NCBI GenBank assembly: GCA_002498205.1
Contig: DAGQ01000074.1
Location: forward strand, 9,974 to 32,213
Direction: 5' to 3'
From: Euryarchaeota archaeon UBA596
GTDB taxonomy: Archaea; Thermoplasmatota; Poseidoniia; Poseidoniales; Poseidoniaceae
Length of the DNA: 22,240 nucleotides
Position numbers and translations under genes: made by a program. This document shows, piece by piece, positions 1-7,908 of the stretch. Numbering within the stretch: position 1 is the stretch's first letter; each line of letters begins with the position of its first letter. Below the pieces are notes generated by a model. The model was not told where the DNA came from. It searched no databases and saw only the letters and a list, made by a program, of their open reading frames with translations.

Positions 1-2
1 GT

Positions 3-710
3 AATAACCCTGTAACACTTATTTTTAAAACTAGACAAACAAATACAGCAGGCCAGGAACACCTAATGCTAGATAACTTTATCAAACCATATTTTGATGA
101 AGGGGATCGTATTTGGTCATCTATTAATTTTAATTTGATATTAAATACAGATTCAATAAATGGAGTTTTTCTAAGAGATTCTACTGAAATTGAAGTTACA
201 CAAACAAGATTAGTATTTACTGAAAAAATTACAGCCAGTATAACCTTCACTCAAGCTGACTCACCTCTATTATGGGTTCAACAAGGAGGAAGCCCCCTAG
301 AATCACCATTAGCAATATTCCTGATTAGTTCAATTATTGCACTTGCAGGGTTAATAGTTTCCGGATTTTTATCTAGAGGGAAAAATAAACTAATGTTGAT
401 TAGTGAAATAATAATTTTAATTTCATTAGGTTTTATTCTATATTTCTTATCAATTGAATTCATTGTCGTATTAATTGCTGCCGCTTCTAGTTCGACACTT
501 TGGGTTGTCACTGCGATTTTTGCGGGCTCGGGAGATGGTGATTATCTATCTAATAGTAATATTTTAACAGATACAGAGGGACTTAATTCTGAAGAATATA
601 CCTCCTTTAATTGCCCAAGTTGCTCTACTAAAATTAATATTACATCCAATGAAAGACCGTTAAGACTTTCTTGCTCTGGTTGCGGAAAAATTCTAAAAAT
701 TGTAGATTAG
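3..710 (+). CDS. Membrane protein with C-terminal zinc ribbon, 5' partial
   Basis: The reading frame is open from the left edge (first full codon at base 3), so the gene begins outside the window; the ATG at 66 is probably internal. The visible N-terminal part (about 100 residues) is polar and beta-like, as in an extracellular domain. Two or more hydrophobic segments follow, around codons for SPLAIFLISSIIALAGLIV and LISEIIILISLGFILYFLSI, with a further hydrophobic stretch after them. The protein ends in a CPSC...CSGCG zinc ribbon with CxxC pairs about 16 residues apart, presumably cytoplasmic. I do not recognise a named family. The stop codon overlaps the stop of the opposing gene by 4 nt, so the two genes converge with no spacer. 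The function is unknown; a surface protein with a small cytoplasmic metal-binding tail is the most that can be said. Confidence 0.75.
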   Translation, partial: NNPVTLIFKTRQTNTAGQEHLMLDNFIKPYFDEGDRIWSSINFNLILNTDSINGVFLRDSTEIEVTQTRLVFTEKITASITFTQADSPLLWVQQGGSPLESPLAIFLISSIIALAGLIVSGFLSRGKNKLMLISEIIILISLGFILYFLSIEFIVVLIAAASSSTLWVVTAIFAGSGDGDYLSNSNILTDTEGLNSEEYTSFNCPSCSTKINITSNERPLRLSCSGCGKILKIVD

Positions 711-1600
711 TTTAGTCTTCCATTAATGATGATTTTATCTATTAATCTGCTTGCAGAAACTAATCTATTTGAACTTGAATTTAACTCTCTTTGAACTCTA
801 CTACATTGACTTGCCAAGTCTGAATCCCAACCTTGCACCAGAATCCTATGCCAAATTAGTTCTTCTAATCTTGCAACACCAATAGAACTAGTCAATAGAG
901 TCTTAACAAGTTCAGATAATCTCTTAGATTGCTCATCTAAATCTATTTTATTCCATTCATCCCTTAATAATTTCAATCCTACAGAATCTATTCCAGGTAA
1001 CTCAATTAAATCAGGTTCTTGAACTTCAACTATAGGAACTATTGAGATATATCCATTTTCCTGCAATGAATCTCTAAGATACGTAAAAATGGGGTCATAG
1101 GTATAATCAAGATTTGAATTTAACCAATTGCCCGCCAGAATCAGCATTAATAATTTTTCAACTCTGTCATTACCAATCATTAATGCTAAACATCCAGATA
1201 CACCAACAACATCTAATTTTCCAACCCTAGGAGTTTTGTGCTGGCCTAAATTAATTGTTACTTCTATCGAATTTATACAAATTCCATTATTTTTAAACTT
1301 ATTTTCTTCTGAAAAAAAGATACATAAATTTTCCCCATCGTGTACAAATTCACTAATATCTTCAACTACTTTACGATGATACAAAATTCCGCTATCTAAA
1401 AATGATGCTTCTAAAAATGAAAGCGAAAGTAATTGCCCTAATTTTGGTTCAGAAACCAAAGTTACTGATTCAGATGAAAATATAGCTTTTTTTATTTCTT
1501 CCAACTCAGATTTTATTTCTGAAAGGAATGGAAATATAATCAATGGCTCCACAAATAGATTAGAAAAGACAAGGTTATTGAATTTTAACCAATCAAGCAA
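707..1600 (-). CDS. Candidate degenerate RecJ/GAN (Cdc45-like) DHH-fold protein
   Basis: A 297-residue soluble protein that starts at a TTG overlapping the end of rpsO by 8 nt, which indicates translational coupling. By eye it lines up with archaeal RecJ/GAN DHH-family proteins. Residues 46-80 match the first strand-helix unit (SxxxxxxxxxxLSLSFLEASFLDSGILYHRKVV), but the catalytic HxDADG segment is replaced by EPKLGQ. Residues 126-141 (VGKLDVVGVSGCLALM) match the region after the DHH motif (EISGAGxAYL), and no DHH is present. Residues 215-275 match the helical segment with DLSEEEKxRLxxxL and REFATLLNACGR. In many archaea a recJ-like gene directly follows rpsO, which supports the reading. Eukaryotic Cdc45 and the crenarchaeal RecJ-dbh are catalytically dead relatives that work with GINS and MCM. 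The alignment is from memory; this could be an unrelated protein. Confidence 0.45.
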   Translation of the reverse strand: MLDWLKFNNLVFSNLFVEPLIIFPFLSEIKSELEEIKKAIFSSESVTLVSEPKLGQLLSLSFLEASFLDSGILYHRKVVEDISEFVHDGENLCIFFSEENKFKNNGICINSIEVTINLGQHKTPRVGKLDVVGVSGCLALMIGNDRVEKLLMLILAGNWLNSNLDYTYDPIFTYLRDSLQENGYISIVPIVEVQEPDLIELPGIDSVGLKLLRDEWNKIDLDEQSKRLSELVKTLLTSSIGVARLEELIWHRILVQGWDSDLASQCSRVQRELNSSSNRLVSASRLIDKIIINGRLN

Positions 1601-2048
1601 CCATTAGCCTTACTTGTTTTCTTTCGTATTTCCAATCAGATGACAATATACCTTTATTTTTATAATATCTTACTAATCTTCTGATTTTGGCTTCAGTTAA
1701 TTCTAATTGACGAGAATTATGAAGATCTTTTCGATTAGAATCTAAATGATCTACCAAAGATAGTACTTTTTGTAAAAGATTCATTAAATCTTCTGGAATC
1801 TCTGCTGCCTTACCTTTTTCAGAAAGTATTTGATTTATTCTCATACCACATGCTTTTCTTACATCTGGAACTGCATGTTGGTCTCTTAAAATTGTACCAA
1901 TTACTGCAGTGCTGTGACCTTTTTCAGATAATTCTAATACCAGTGATTTGATTTTCTTTGTATCTTTTAATGACCATTCCGGTAAATCTTGATTATGTGG
2001 TTTTTTTGAACCACTTTTACCTTTTCTGCCGTTGTGTATACGTGCCAT
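1593..2048 (-). CDS. rpsO: Small ribosomal subunit protein uS15 (archaeal type)
   Basis: A 151-residue archaeal/eukaryotic-type S15 of normal length. The N-terminal extension (MARIHNGRKGKSGSKKP) is typical of archaea, and the core contains the SEKGHS, GMRINQIL, LMNLLQK and KAKIRRLVRYYK-like helices that bind 16S rRNA helix 22 in the platform of the small subunit. The protein is basic at both ends, as expected for an rRNA-binding protein. It starts at an ATG. The next gene begins inside its last codons, so the two are probably co-translated. A TATA-like element lies about 65-75 nt upstream on the minus strand, leaving a roughly 40-nt leader that is richer in G+C than other spacers here. Confidence 0.95.
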   Translation of the reverse strand: MARIHNGRKGKSGSKKPHNQDLPEWSLKDTKKIKSLVLELSEKGHSTAVIGTILRDQHAVPDVRKACGMRINQILSEKGKAAEIPEDLMNLLQKVLSLVDHLDSNRKDLHNSRQLELTEAKIRRLVRYYKNKGILSSDWKYERKQVRLMVA

Positions 2049-2111
2049 GAAAACCCCTTAGCGAGTCGGCGACAAACTTCCCCTTTATGAACGGTTGCCC
2101 TAAAATGGCAT

Positions 2112-2124
2112 TGTTAAATTTCTA
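2112..2124 (-). promoter_or_regulatory. Possible TATA element for rpsO
   Basis: On the minus strand the sequence TAGAAATTTAACA lies about 69 nt upstream of the rpsO start. If used as a TATA box it would place transcription start near 2091 and give a leader of about 40 nt. It overlaps the last codons of arcS. Assigned by pattern only. Confidence 0.3.
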
Positions 2125-3879
2125 AAGTCTATGCCTTATCTTAGCCAACCTACCACATCCATTATTCCATTCCCATGCTGGTGCTTGAGCGATACAAGAC
2201 CCTATTAAATCATCATCTTTTGTAAATAATAAGACCACATCTCCAACTCTAATGTGATCATCAAAAGAGAGTATCATTGGAGCGAATACATCACCATTCC
2301 AATTTTCGGATGGCTCGATTTTTGCTTTAGGCAAGGTATTTGTTTCTGCTAATACTGATAAGGATGCTTTAGAAAAAGAAAAACTAGAATTTATATGGTT
2401 CCAACGTGCAAAAGGCTTCCCAAATTTCTCTATCTTCCAATGAGGACCTTTGCCAATTAATTTTGTTCCCTCCAACCAATCTATATTACCGTAATTCCAA
2501 TTTGAGATTGTCTGATATTCAATCTTTCTCTTTATTTTAGGTGTTTGTGTTTCTAAATTTAATTTTTCTTTAGCCTTCTGTATTTCCTCTGAGAAATTTT
2601 CATTTGTTGTTTCGATCACCTTAACGCCAGAAAACTCTGAACCCAAATTAAATCCAGAATGATTAATAATTAATTCAAAACTAACACGTCTTAAAATTCC
2701 TGAAAGGGTTTCTTTAACAATTGATTTTTCTTCTGCATCCCAATGACCAGTCACAGGAATATCATAATTAGATGCTGGCCATAATTCTTCTAATTCTCTA
2801 GGAACCAAACCCAATGGTGATGTAATACTAATTTCGGTCGCTAATAAATCTCCAATGCCTTGACTGAATCTCTTATGTGATTTAGAATATCTATAGGGTT
2901 TCTTCGCTGAACAAGGTAACAATATCAATAGTTTTTGCCTTGATTCGTGAGGCGTATATTGACGGGATATTTTCTTCGACCATTCTACGATAATCGGATC
3001 TGTTCTAATTAAAGGTGAATTACATTGTAAAGTAATTTCTTTTGAAACATGTCTAGCTGAAGATTTCATATTCCTTTCAAAAATAAGATAATCATGATGT
3101 CTTAATTGTTCTACTGATTTTGGATAATTTAAAACTCTTTTTTCAACTAATTCTCTTAAATTGAAATTAGTTATTGAATTTCTAATTGTAGAAATTTCAT
3201 GTTTCCATTGATTTATTTGCAATTCAAATGTCAATTCTCCTTCCAATTCTAAATTAACTTTCCTTGGACCATTAGGAGTTAATAAAGCGCCTGCTGCATG
3301 AGCCTGCCTTGTTCTTGACAGATCATGTAAATCTACCCCAAGCCAAGTCAAAAATGCAATATTATCTGGACCTGACAATCCAGGACACCAAATTAATGAA
3401 GAGGGGAACGATTCCCTAACGGTAAGCATTGCTTCAACAAACTCTCTAGATCTAATTGACAATTGTATTGCATCAGTGATTACAATTAAAGAAGGATGTT
3501 CAATATCAACAAGACTCGAATCATGCATCATCCGTTGTAAAGACAGCGATAAGACTGGCGTTACAGAGCCTGTACTTTTACCATCAGTATCACTTAGTGA
3601 GGGAGGATAAACATGTCCTTGGGTAAACACCCATTCGGGCGAATTTTTTTCAAATGGTGGACTCAATGGGGCTCTACCTCTTATTGAAAATGAAGGAGGT
3701 AAACCATCATCAATTCTAGAGCAAACAAAAGGTGCTAAATGTTCGGGTAAATTTACATCTCCATCTAGCAAGATTATTGCAGGAGTCTTTGCACAAGGAG
3801 CCTTTCTGTTTCCTAAATTAAACACCCTAGCATGCCTATGTCTTCCGGAAATATCTAGCCCGAGACGAACCCCGTCCAT
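2122..3879 (-). CDS. arcS: Archaeosine synthase ArcS (TgtA2)
   Basis: A 585-residue paralogue of archaeal tRNA-guanine transglycosylase that acts on preQ0 at position 15 of tRNA. In characterised archaea ArcS joins lysine to preQ0-tRNA and a radical-SAM partner (RaSEA) completes archaeosine. Three parts are visible: a TGT-like N-terminal domain (about 10-210, with WCPGLSGPDNIAFLTWLGVDL), the ArcS-specific core carrying the signature PCSAKKPYxxSxSH at 322-335, and a C-terminal PUA RNA-binding domain (about 515-585, GDVVLLFTKDDDLIGSC). The signature separates ArcS from TgtA. Length and domain order fit euryarchaeal full-length ArcS. It is divergent from the 665-residue surface protein across a 60-nt spacer and lies upstream of rpsO on the same strand. 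No tgtA or RaSEA gene is in the window. Confidence 0.9.
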   Translation of the reverse strand: MDGVRLGLDISGRHRHARVFNLGNRKAPCAKTPAIILLDGDVNLPEHLAPFVCSRIDDGLPPSFSIRGRAPLSPPFEKNSPEWVFTQGHVYPPSLSDTDGKSTGSVTPVLSLSLQRMMHDSSLVDIEHPSLIVITDAIQLSIRSREFVEAMLTVRESFPSSLIWCPGLSGPDNIAFLTWLGVDLHDLSRTRQAHAAGALLTPNGPRKVNLELEGELTFELQINQWKHEISTIRNSITNFNLRELVEKRVLNYPKSVEQLRHHDYLIFERNMKSSARHVSKEITLQCNSPLIRTDPIIVEWSKKISRQYTPHESRQKLLILLPCSAKKPYRYSKSHKRFSQGIGDLLATEISITSPLGLVPRELEELWPASNYDIPVTGHWDAEEKSIVKETLSGILRRVSFELIINHSGFNLGSEFSGVKVIETTNENFSEEIQKAKEKLNLETQTPKIKRKIEYQTISNWNYGNIDWLEGTKLIGKGPHWKIEKFGKPFARWNHINSSFSFSKASLSVLAETNTLPKAKIEPSENWNGDVFAPMILSFDDHIRVGDVVLLFTKDDDLIGSCIAQAPAWEWNNGCGRLAKIRHRL

Positions 3880-3931
3880 AGACTCCCATCTGACTCATTA
3901 CTTTGAATCATTTGAAAACATGAATCTCTTC

Positions 3932-3936
3932 GGAGG
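3932..3936 (+). promoter_or_regulatory. Shine-Dalgarno-like GGAGG
   Basis: GGAGG ends 3 nt before the ATG at 3940. The spacing is shorter than usual, but no other in-frame start lies nearby, so it supports 3940. Confidence 0.4.
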
Positions 3937-3939
3937 CAT

Positions 3940-5937
3940 ATGCACTGGAGAAATTCATGCTTAATTTTCATCATATTATGTTCTTCACTTCTACCAATTA
4001 TTAGTGATTTTTCCAAGGCAGAACTAGTTGAAGAACCTGATGATGCTCCCGAAAATGTTCCTGACCCGTTTGAAACTCATGACATTGAGGCAATCACAGT
4101 AAATGCATGTGAACCTGTAAATTGTGTACTAAATCCATCATCCTCTGAAATTCTTGAAATAAAAGGTAAATTTAATGATTCGGAAGATAAAGACGTATAT
4201 TGGATTAATTCAAATTCTTCAAATAAAAATATTACATACGAAGTTTGTATTAATTCCTCAACTGTGCCACTTTCAATATATCCTACATTTAGAAATCCAA
4301 CAGCTAGCTTATTGAACAATGGAGAGACATTAACATCAGATACACCAGCAACAGAGTCAATTTGTAGAAAATATCCCATGATTAACGAAAATTATGAAGA
4401 ATTTTGGATTAAAGCAAGTTCACTGTCAACATCTGGAAATTATTCTATAACAATAAATAGTCAACAAATTGGTATTGTTGGACAAGAATATAATGAAAAT
4501 TCAACCCATATCATGTACCTGAATAAAGGAGTTGGTGCAAATTCAAGTCTTGGAGAAACTACTGTGCAGATTTTAAATCATTCAATAAATGAGGGAGAAT
4601 TATGGAATTTAGAAATTTTATCAGACTCCCCGCACTCAATATATTCGATATGCCATATGGATACAGGACAAATTACCGAATGTTTTAGGAAAAATTCTTC
4701 AAACATTCAAAATATGCATAAAATTAAATTCGATTATTTTTCACCAGAAGGAATTGAAAATATTGAAATTTACATTGAAATGGAATTATGGTTAGGGAAT
4801 TGGGACGTAAAGAATTCACTTAACAAAAAAGGTGATCCATTCATGGGCATTGCAGGAGATGCCCCTGGAAATACAACTCATTTACAATGTAATGAGGAAA
4901 ATTGTAAAGAATTCATAGTAAATACGGGGTTAAGATATCTTGGAAACATGCCATTAGGTGTATTCGATGAAGCTGATGTATGGATTCTACAAATCAATGG
5001 AAATGAATTTGATACATTTTTAGTTGAAATCGAATTATTATGTGAAGCGGGTTCAATATTGCTAGAAATTCATTCACCAAATTCTGATGGTACGATGAAC
5101 ATCACATACTTTGTACCAGTTTCATCAACATATGAAAAATTACAAACAGAATTATACCCTGGAACTCATTATATCAAATTAATTAATATTCGAATGGGGC
5201 AATCGCAAGACTGGTCATATGGTGATTTAAATAAATCAATAACTAGTTACGAGATTCAAGTTAAATCAATTATTAATCAAACAAATGATAATCAAACATT
5301 CGAAGTTAGTGAGGAACTATTATTCTGGGACAATATTTTGGTATGGGCTATGGGTATCGGTTTTATTTTACCAATGATTTGGGTTTTATTTAATTTGAGA
5401 AAAGATAGACTAAGAATGGATTTATTACTACATGACAAAAAAAGATTAGCAAGATTGAGACATTTATCATCTATTTCTGAAATTGATGAAGTTAAATCAG
5501 ACTTATCCTTATTTATTAAATCAATTACAAATGTCAATTGGGAAATCCTTTTAGAAACCTGGGGAAATCCAGATTTAAGCCATATAACGGAATCAATGAG
5601 TGTTAATTCATGGAAATTAGATCCAGCATTAAGTAATAAGGGCGGCATTCCAATTCTAGTAATTATTGAAACACAGCAGACAGATTGGGAAATTGCGGCA
5701 ATAAAATTTGAATCAAAAAACAACATAGAATGGAACGTGTTATCATTACAACCAAATTTACTTTATCGAAATAATGAAATTTTTCTTGACACAATTAAAG
5801 TAGGCAATAGAGTATTTCTTGAAGTAGAATTAGAAGGGAATGCAACAAATTTACAAATTCACATTTCAGGTATGTCTGAAGGAAAACCTGTAGCTATAAA
5901 AACTCCTAATTCTATGTCATTACTTGAAGAGGAATAA
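3940..5937 (+). CDS. Secreted, single-pass membrane protein with PPC-like ectodomains
   Basis: A 665-residue exported protein of unknown function. Residues 1-25 form a signal peptide (MHWRNSCLIFIILCSSLLPII). The ectodomain (about 28-460) is beta-rich, has many NxS/T sequons, and carries cysteine pairs such as ACEPVNC and CNEENC. Two parts resemble PPC-like beta-sandwiches: around 75-175 (SEDKDVYWI...) and 340-440 (FDEADVWILQI...YPGTHYIKLINI). One transmembrane helix spans about 464-485 and is followed by a basic stop-transfer stretch (RKDRLR). The final 175 residues are cytoplasmic and look folded (KSDLSLFIKSI, GIPILVIIETQ). The layout, a sensing or binding ectodomain joined to a cytoplasmic domain, would suit a receptor or surface adaptor, but that is inference. 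It converges with the next gene at a 2-nt spacing. Confidence 0.75.
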   Translation: MHWRNSCLIFIILCSSLLPIISDFSKAELVEEPDDAPENVPDPFETHDIEAITVNACEPVNCVLNPSSSEILEIKGKFNDSEDKDVYWINSNSSNKNITYEVCINSSTVPLSIYPTFRNPTASLLNNGETLTSDTPATESICRKYPMINENYEEFWIKASSLSTSGNYSITINSQQIGIVGQEYNENSTHIMYLNKGVGANSSLGETTVQILNHSINEGELWNLEILSDSPHSIYSICHMDTGQITECFRKNSSNIQNMHKIKFDYFSPEGIENIEIYIEMELWLGNWDVKNSLNKKGDPFMGIAGDAPGNTTHLQCNEENCKEFIVNTGLRYLGNMPLGVFDEADVWILQINGNEFDTFLVEIELLCEAGSILLEIHSPNSDGTMNITYFVPVSSTYEKLQTELYPGTHYIKLINIRMGQSQDWSYGDLNKSITSYEIQVKSIINQTNDNQTFEVSEELLFWDNILVWAMGIGFILPMIWVLFNLRKDRLRMDLLLHDKKRLARLRHLSSISEIDEVKSDLSLFIKSITNVNWEILLETWGNPDLSHITESMSVNSWKLDPALSNKGGIPILVIIETQQTDWEIAAIKFESKNNIEWNVLSLQPNLLYRNNEIFLDTIKVGNRVFLEVELEGNATNLQIHISGMSEGKPVAIKTPNSMSLLEEE

Positions 5938-5939
5938 CC

Positions 5940-6320
5940 CTATTCTTCTTGAAATATTATTCTACTGTTTTTATAATAATTCCAACCTGCAAATGGAAAG
6001 CTCCAAATTGCTCCACCTAATGCTGCCATGGGAATCAAAACTAACCACTCAAAACCCATATCTGGCCCACCCAATACTGCTCCAAAAACGGGTAGAATGA
6101 ATGTTAAGAAAGAAACTGGTATCAATTGAATTAAACTAATTTCATCAGACTTGAATTTCTTTAGTAAAAAAGGAGGGATTAGAATCACAACAAGGAATGA
6201 AAGCATTGTTACTTCAAAAGAAGCCCCATCTGTCACTCTACTAATCACATTTACAATCATAAGAACAGCCATCATTGCGCCGTTCAATGAACCAAATAGT
6301 AAACTATCTTTCCAATTCAT
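5940..6320 (-). CDS. Small four-helix membrane protein, unknown function
   Basis: A 126-residue hydrophobic protein with about four transmembrane segments (near SLLFGSLNGAMMAVLMIVNVI, VTMLSFLVVILIPPFLL, LIPVSFLTFILPVFGAVL and VLIPMAALGGAIWSFPFAGW) and a short polar C-terminus. I chose the ATG at 6320, five bases after the stop of the upstream gene; a TTG at 6329 would add MIT and overlap that stop. The close spacing implies an operon with the WxxDG-containing membrane protein just upstream, so the two may act together. I do not recognise the family. Confidence 0.65.
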   Translation of the reverse strand: MNWKDSLLFGSLNGAMMAVLMIVNVISRVTDGASFEVTMLSFLVVILIPPFLLKKFKSDEISLIQLIPVSFLTFILPVFGAVLGGPDMGFEWLVLIPMAALGGAIWSFPFAGWNYYKNSRIIFQEE

Positions 6321-6325
6321 CGTAA

Positions 6326-6922
6326 TCAATTAGCACCAATACCCGCTACGAAATTAATAGCACTACCATCAAAGATCATATTTGAGAGTAAATACAAAGT
6401 ACCAATCAACATTGTGATTCTTAAACTATTTGACATCTCTTTTGAATTATCATTTAGACAAAATACAAGTAATCCCAATATCATGAATCCTGGGCCTACT
6501 GCCGCCCAATATACTGCATTACCTGTGTCTTGATTTCTATCCTTCAAATGTTGTTCTTGTAACTCTTCATATGCCTCAAAAGCAACAGTAAAATTTTCTA
6601 CTTCTCCGGGTTCCAATCCATTATCGTCTACATCAAAATCATCTTGATCAGGAATATCTGGTCCTTCTGTATAAGTTGCTGAATGAGCATAACCTGCAGA
6701 CATAATCATCATAATAAATCCTATTAAAATGAAAAATTGGGTGACTCCTTGAGAAATCCACCAACCCATATCACTCATTCTTTCTCCGCTCATAGGAGGC
6801 TTGTTCATAGGCATTTTAGGCGCCCCACTTGGAGGCATACTTCCGCTACTAGGCACTCCTGATTTTGCAGGAACCCAATTACTTCCATCGTACATCCATT
6901 GTCCGTCTTCACTTAATGTCAT
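6326..6922 (-). CDS. Membrane protein with N-terminal WxxDGxxWVP motif
   Basis: A 198-residue protein. Residues 4-19 (SEDGQWMYDGSNWVPA) form the short W-x-x-D-G-x-x-W-x-P motif seen at the ends of many archaeal and actinobacterial membrane proteins. A Pro/Met/Gly-rich linker (20-48) follows. There are then about three transmembrane helices, near 58-78, 138-156 and 168-190. The loop after the first helix is strongly acidic (DIPDQDDFDVDDNGLEPGEVE) and only loosely resembles an EF-hand, so calcium binding is a weak suggestion. The gene is followed at 5 nt by another membrane protein and is divergent from the gene at 6993. No function can be assigned. Confidence 0.7.
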   Translation of the reverse strand: MTLSEDGQWMYDGSNWVPAKSGVPSSGSMPPSGAPKMPMNKPPMSGERMSDMGWWISQGVTQFFILIGFIMMIMSAGYAHSATYTEGPDIPDQDDFDVDDNGLEPGEVENFTVAFEAYEELQEQHLKDRNQDTGNAVYWAAVGPGFMILGLLVFCLNDNSKEMSNSLRITMLIGTLYLLSNMIFDGSAINFVAGIGAN

Positions 6923-6961
6923 AATTTCAGGGAAGTCAAGACATCATATCAACTTGTCTAA

Positions 6962-6980
6962 ATCATATTATTTTATATTA
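6962..6980 (+). promoter_or_regulatory. TATA-like region for the gene at 6993
   Basis: The stretch ATCATATTATTTTATATTA lies 13-31 nt before the ATG at 6993 and holds two overlapping TATA-like elements. The upstream one, centred near 6967, would put transcription start at about the ATG and give a leaderless mRNA. Confidence 0.4.
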
Positions 6981-6992
6981 ACACCCCTTCGA

Positions 6993-7874
6993 ATGTTATT
7001 ATCGAAAGAAGGTGTTTACATCCTAGAAAATTTAGAAGGTGACCCAAAATGGTGGGGTGGAAGAATCCCAGACGCTCTTTTAATCAATGAAACACATCCA
7101 GAAAAATTAAAATTATGGAAAAGAAAAAGACTTTTGCCATTATTGAATAAACTTCTTTTTCCCGCATGTTGGAGCCTTCTTTTATTAGCATTAGGGATAT
7201 TATTTACTTTACTTGATCATAGGACTAACTTCTCAGAACTTATTGGTGCGACTCTGTTATTGATGGCACCAATTTCATTAGGATTAAGTATCATCCACAT
7301 AACTAATTCTCATGAAGATTCAAAACCAGTCTTAGTGTTAACTAGAATGTTAAGTAATACAAGAATTATGTGGTTTTTAATTTCCATAGGTCTATTTTTA
7401 ATCGGTTTGATAATTAGGCCGGTAAATATTATGTTCTGGAATTTAATGATAATTCCAAGTTTTATTTTGTGGTTAGAATGGTTCGTATTTGGTTCATTTT
7501 ATTTCAGTTCTCCGGGAGCAGTTTGGTTAATTAAATATAATCCGAAAAAAGATTTACCCATGGAAAAATTAATTGAAAATGGCTGGGAATGGGTGTCAGA
7601 CAAACTTAACCCCGTAAATTCACCTATAGCAATAAAAAAATCAAAAAAATCTATTTTAGAACTTTCATCTCTTAAGTATAATGATGCATATTTTTTAATT
7701 TTATCTTGGTGGCAAAATGGGGGTGTCAGACATGACCCTTTTGTTTCTCAAAAATTAAGAGGTTTAGCAGTCCCATCATTGACAAAAAGATTTGGATACA
7801 ATATTTCTGATTTTAATCTAAATATGCTAGATGGAATTGAATTTTTGGAAAAATATTATTCAAATCAAAGGTGA
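6993..7874 (+). CDS. Four-helix membrane protein with cytoplasmic C-terminal domain
   Basis: A 293-residue protein starting at the ATG of MLLSKEGVYILENLEGDPKW. The frame stays open further upstream, but that part overlaps the divergent gene and its promoter, so I rejected it. The N-terminal 45 residues are soluble and Trp-containing (DPKWWGGRIPDALL). Four hydrophobic segments follow at about 50-73, 82-103, 119-138 and 142-168. The last 115 residues are soluble, with a KPKDLPMEKLIENGWEW-like helix and a Trp-rich segment (LILSWWQNGG). I do not recognise the family. It precedes purE on the same strand by 34 nt, but purE has its own promoter-like element, so a shared function is not implied. Confidence 0.7.
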   Translation: MLLSKEGVYILENLEGDPKWWGGRIPDALLINETHPEKLKLWKRKRLLPLLNKLLFPACWSLLLLALGILFTLLDHRTNFSELIGATLLLMAPISLGLSIIHITNSHEDSKPVLVLTRMLSNTRIMWFLISIGLFLIGLIIRPVNIMFWNLMIIPSFILWLEWFVFGSFYFSSPGAVWLIKYNPKKDLPMEKLIENGWEWVSDKLNPVNSPIAIKKSKKSILELSSLKYNDAYFLILSWWQNGGVRHDPFVSQKLRGLAVPSLTKRFGYNISDFNLNMLDGIEFLEKYYSNQR

Positions 7875-7883
7875 AATTTATTT
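7874..7883 (+). promoter_or_regulatory. TATA box candidate for purE-guaAB
   Basis: AAATTTATTT is centred about 30 nt before the purE ATG. That spacing predicts transcription start within about 5 nt of the ATG, so the mRNA would be nearly leaderless. It begins at the stop codon of the preceding gene. Confidence 0.45.
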
Positions 7884-7908
7884 CAACCTAACCACACTCG
7901 CATACAAC

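Noticed and set aside
6620..6680. A true EF-hand in the acidic loop of the 198-residue membrane protein
   Set aside because: The spacing DVDDNGLEPGEVE does not put a hydrophobic residue at position 8 or Glu at position 12, so I call it only loosely similar.
6801..6992. Upstream extension of the membrane protein that starts at 6993
   Set aside because: It overlaps the N-terminal coding part of the divergent gene and the TATA-like region; the leaderless ATG at 6993 fits better.
7831..7908. Upstream in-frame extension of purE from an ATG at 7831
   Set aside because: The extra 26 residues overlap the end of the preceding gene in another frame, do not resemble PurE N-termini, and lie upstream of the predicted transcription start.
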